DNA from: UBA7803 sp034522075
GTDB lineage: Bacteria; Pseudomonadota; Gammaproteobacteria; Pseudomonadales; Azotimanducaceae
Assembly: GCA_034522075.1 (NCBI GenBank)
Contig: JAXHLO010000012.1
Coordinates: 5,077-69,076 of the forward strand
Length of the DNA: 64,000 nucleotides
Reading direction: 5' to 3'
Made by a program: the position numbers and the translations under genes
In this document: piece after piece, positions 62,371-64,000 of the stretch
Layout: each line of letters begins with the position of its first letter
Numbering within the stretch: the stretch's first letter is position 1
The notes under the pieces: model-generated
Seen by the model: the letters and a program-made list of their open reading frames with translations, nothing else
What the model was told of the DNA's origin: nothing
Database searches by the model: none

Positions 62371-63663
62371 ATGAACAAGCCATCGCTGATCACAGAACTG
62401 CGTGAGCGGGAGTTGCTGGCGCAGGTTTCCGACGCCGCCGCTCTCGAGGAACACCTGGCGGCCGCCAGCCGGACCGTCTATTGCGGTTTCGATCCCACCG
62501 CCGACAGCCTGCACATCGGCAGCCTGGTGCCGCTGCTCACCCTGCGGCGCTTTCAGCGGCACGGCCACCGGCCGATTCTGCTCCTGGGGGGTGCTACCGG
62601 CATGATCGGTGATCCGTCCGGGCGCCTCGCCGAGCGCAGCCTGAACAGCTCGGAGGTAGTATCGGGTTGGGTAGAGCGCATCCGCGCGCAGGTATCCGGT
62701 CTGGTGGATCTCGAGGGCACCCAGGGCGGCGCCAATGACGCTGTGATAGTCAATAATCTGGACTGGATTCAGAGTCTGAGTGCCATAGCGTTCCTGCGCG
62801 ACGTGGGCAAGCATTTCTCCGTCAATCAGATGATTCAGCGCGAATCCGTGCGCGCCCGGCTCGAACGCGACGAGGAAGGCATCTCCTACACGGAGTTCAG
62901 CTACATGCTGTTGCAGGCTCTCGACTATGCGGAGCTGGCCGAACGCTACGACTGCTCCATTCAGATCGGCGGCAGCGATCAGTGGGGCAACATAGTTTCC
63001 GGAATGGATCTGGTGCGGCGCAAGCTCGGCCGGGAATCCTATGCGTTGACGGTACCGCTGATCACCCGGTCCGACGGCAGCAAGTTCGGCAAGACGGCGG
63101 CCGGCACCGTGTGGCTCGATGGGGCCAGGACCTCGCCGTATACCTTCTATCAGTTCTGGATCAACACCGCCGACGCCGACGCCGTGCGCTTCCTCAAGAT
63201 CTTCACCTTCCTGGAGCTCGCCGAAATCGCCGAGGTCGCCGCGGAGATGGCGGCCGCTCCGGAAAGCCGGGCGGCCCAGCGCCGTCTGGCGCGGGAGGTT
63301 ACTGCCATGGTCCACGGTGAGGCTGCCGTGGTGTCGGCGGAGCGGATCAGCCGGGCATTGTTCGACGGTGCCGTGGCGGAGCTTGCGGCGGCGGATCTCG
63401 CCCAGCTTGCCCAGGACGGCATGGACTGCACCTCTGTGTCGGGGGCCCCGGTCGGCCTGCTGGCCGCTCTGGCCGACAGCGGGCTGGCGCGCTCACGCAG
63501 TGAAGCGCGCAAGCTGATAGCCGGTGGTGGTGTGCGGGTCAATGGCGCAGTGGAGTCTGATAGCGAACGGCAGCTCGACTGGCGGGACGCTTTGCATGGC
63601 CGTTTCTATCTGCTGCGCAAAGGCAAAAAGCACTGGCATATGCTGGTGCGTGAGCCGGATTGA
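62371..63663 (+). CDS. tyrS: tyrosyl-tRNA synthetase
   Basis: A 430-aa class I synthetase. The HIGH-type motif is GFDPTADSLHIGSLV, the tyrosine site YTEFSYMLLQALDY and QIGGSDQWGNIVSG, and the KMSKS-type motif KFGKT in DGSKFGKTAAG, as in the TyrS1 class. A C-terminal S4 RNA-binding domain (SRSEARKLIAGGGVRVNG) is present. The length equals E. coli TyrS (424). There is no T-box or other leader structure upstream. It is followed by the rRNA operon, as in Pseudomonas. Confidence 0.98.
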   Translation: MNKPSLITELRERELLAQVSDAAALEEHLAAASRTVYCGFDPTADSLHIGSLVPLLTLRRFQRHGHRPILLLGGATGMIGDPSGRLAERSLNSSEVVSGWVERIRAQVSGLVDLEGTQGGANDAVIVNNLDWIQSLSAIAFLRDVGKHFSVNQMIQRESVRARLERDEEGISYTEFSYMLLQALDYAELAERYDCSIQIGGSDQWGNIVSGMDLVRRKLGRESYALTVPLITRSDGSKFGKTAAGTVWLDGARTSPYTFYQFWINTADADAVRFLKIFTFLELAEIAEVAAEMAAAPESRAAQRRLAREVTAMVHGEAAVVSAERISRALFDGAVAELAAADLAQLAQDGMDCTSVSGAPVGLLAALADSGLARSRSEARKLIAGGGVRVNGAVESDSERQLDWRDALHGRFYLLRKGKKHWHMLVREPD

Positions 63664-63716
63664 AGTGCCCCGGCGGCCCGCTTCCGGCGCCGAATTCAGG
63701 CTGTCCCGGGTGAGTG

Positions 63717-63767
63717 AAGAAAAAGTTTTCGACACCGCTTGCTAAGGGGCAATGCCTGCGTATAATA
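63717..63767 (+). promoter_or_regulatory. rRNA operon promoter with UP element
   Basis: TTGCTA (63740-63745), 16 bases, then TATAAT (63762-63767). An A/T-rich stretch (63717-63730, AAAAAGTTTT) lies in UP-element position. The bases after the -10 (ACGCAGCCC) are a GC-rich discriminator, the feature that makes rRNA promoters sensitive to ppGpp and DksA; dksA itself is in this window. The start would be near 63774. Confidence 0.8.
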
Positions 63768-63803
63768 CGCAGCCCTTGCCCCGGGGGGACATCTACCGGG
63801 GCC

Positions 63804-63814
63804 GCTCTTTAACA
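63804..63814 (+). promoter_or_regulatory. rrn leader boxA antitermination signal
   Basis: GCTCTTTAACA matches the E. coli rrn boxA. It is the loading site for NusB/S10 and works with NusA. The remaining leader (63815-63981) has A/T-rich stretches and a GCAACCGC-TT-GCGGTTGC hairpin (63952-63969) 12 bases before the mature 16S end; the leader carries no gene. Confidence 0.75.
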
Positions 63815-63981
63815 GCTTAAGAACTGAACAAGCCATTCGTGTGGGTGCCTGTAATTCACCGTCGAATGCGCGTCGCGAGGCGTAGTATTCGAGTGTGTTT
63901 TTATAAGCATCAGCTTGAAAATTCATTGAGTCTGAAAAAATCGAACGCTGAGCAACCGCTTGCGGTTGCCGGCTTCTTCAT

Positions 63982-64000
63982 AAACTGAAGAGTTTGATCA
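63982..64000 (+). rRNA. 16S ribosomal RNA, first 19 bases
   Basis: AAACTGAAGAGTTTGATCA at the window's end matches the E. coli 16S 5' end (AAATTGAAGAGTTTGATCA) with one difference. The gene continues beyond the window. Confidence 0.93.

Overview
This is a GC-rich chromosomal window of a gammaproteobacterium. It is almost entirely housekeeping DNA, and the gene order is recognisable. From smpB (about 8.9 kb) to the 3-gene block dksA/aminotransferase/sfsA (about 53 kb), the content follows the well-known Pseudomonas-type order: smpB, ratA, rnfH, bamE, recN, grpE, dnaK, dnaJ, dapB, carA, carB, greA, yhbY, rlmE, ftsH, folP, glmM, tpiA, secG, tRNA-Leu, tRNA-fMet, rimP, nusA, infB, rbfA, truB, rpsO, pnp, acs, pgi, dNK, pcnB, regulator, gluQ, dksA. 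Expected members are missing (fur, folK, panBCD, cbrA) and hrcA is inserted next to grpE. The right end (erpA, anmK, mepM, tyrS, then a 16S rRNA gene) is another conserved gammaproteobacterial block. The presence of hrcA, hemJ and a histone-like extension on DksA suggests a lineage on the Xanthomonadales/Chromatiales side rather than an enteric or true Pseudomonas, but the genus cannot be named from the sequence.

Layout. 0-3.6 kb: a minus-strand cluster of a membrane-anchored Ser/Thr kinase, an SH3 lipoprotein and a small outer-membrane beta-barrel, interrupted by a 264-bp element with 30-bp terminal inverted repeats. 3.9-8.3 kb: an SDR, a cupin, a membrane diguanylate cyclase and an orphan hybrid histidine kinase with a duplicated PAS domain. 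8.4-14.9 kb: a lumazine-synthase-like gene, smpB, an NSS-type Na+ symporter, ratA/rnfH, bamE, recN, hrcA. 15-19 kb: grpE-dnaK-dnaJ heat-shock genes with sigma-32-like promoters and REP palindromes. 19-25 kb: dapB, carA, carB (interrupted by a frameshift) and greA. 25-31.4 kb: yhbY, rlmE, ftsH, folP, glmM, tpiA, secG. 31.4-40.5 kb: two tRNA genes and the rimP-nusA-infB-rbfA-truB-rpsO-pnp transcription/translation operon. 40.6-51.2 kb: a minus-strand series of a lipoprotein, an unlisted 47-codon gene, acs, pgi, a deoxynucleoside kinase, pcnB, a degenerate NtrC-type regulator, gluQ and a 323-aa DksA. 51.4-57.9 kb: aminotransferase-sfsA, then a minus-strand clcA-hemJ-hemL-sugar/nucleoside kinase series. 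57.9-64 kb: a coiled-coil membrane protein, bactofilin, erpA, anmK, a murein endopeptidase, tyrS and the promoter, leader and first 19 bases of an rRNA operon.

The points most worth attention are: (1) carB is split into two overlapping frames by a single-base shift, with a good ribosome-binding site before the second part; (2) the NtrC-family regulator upstream of pcnB has lost both the phospho-acceptor region and the GAFTGA loop; (3) DksA carries a 165-residue Lys/Ala/Pro histone-H1-like N-terminus; (4) there is a 264-bp terminal-inverted-repeat element in the kinase cluster; and (5) three REP-like palindromes share one sequence, one of them a perfect 26-bp-arm hairpin between dnaK and dnaJ. 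I found no CRISPR array, prophage, complete IS element or recognisable defence system; most of the window is ordinary core genome.
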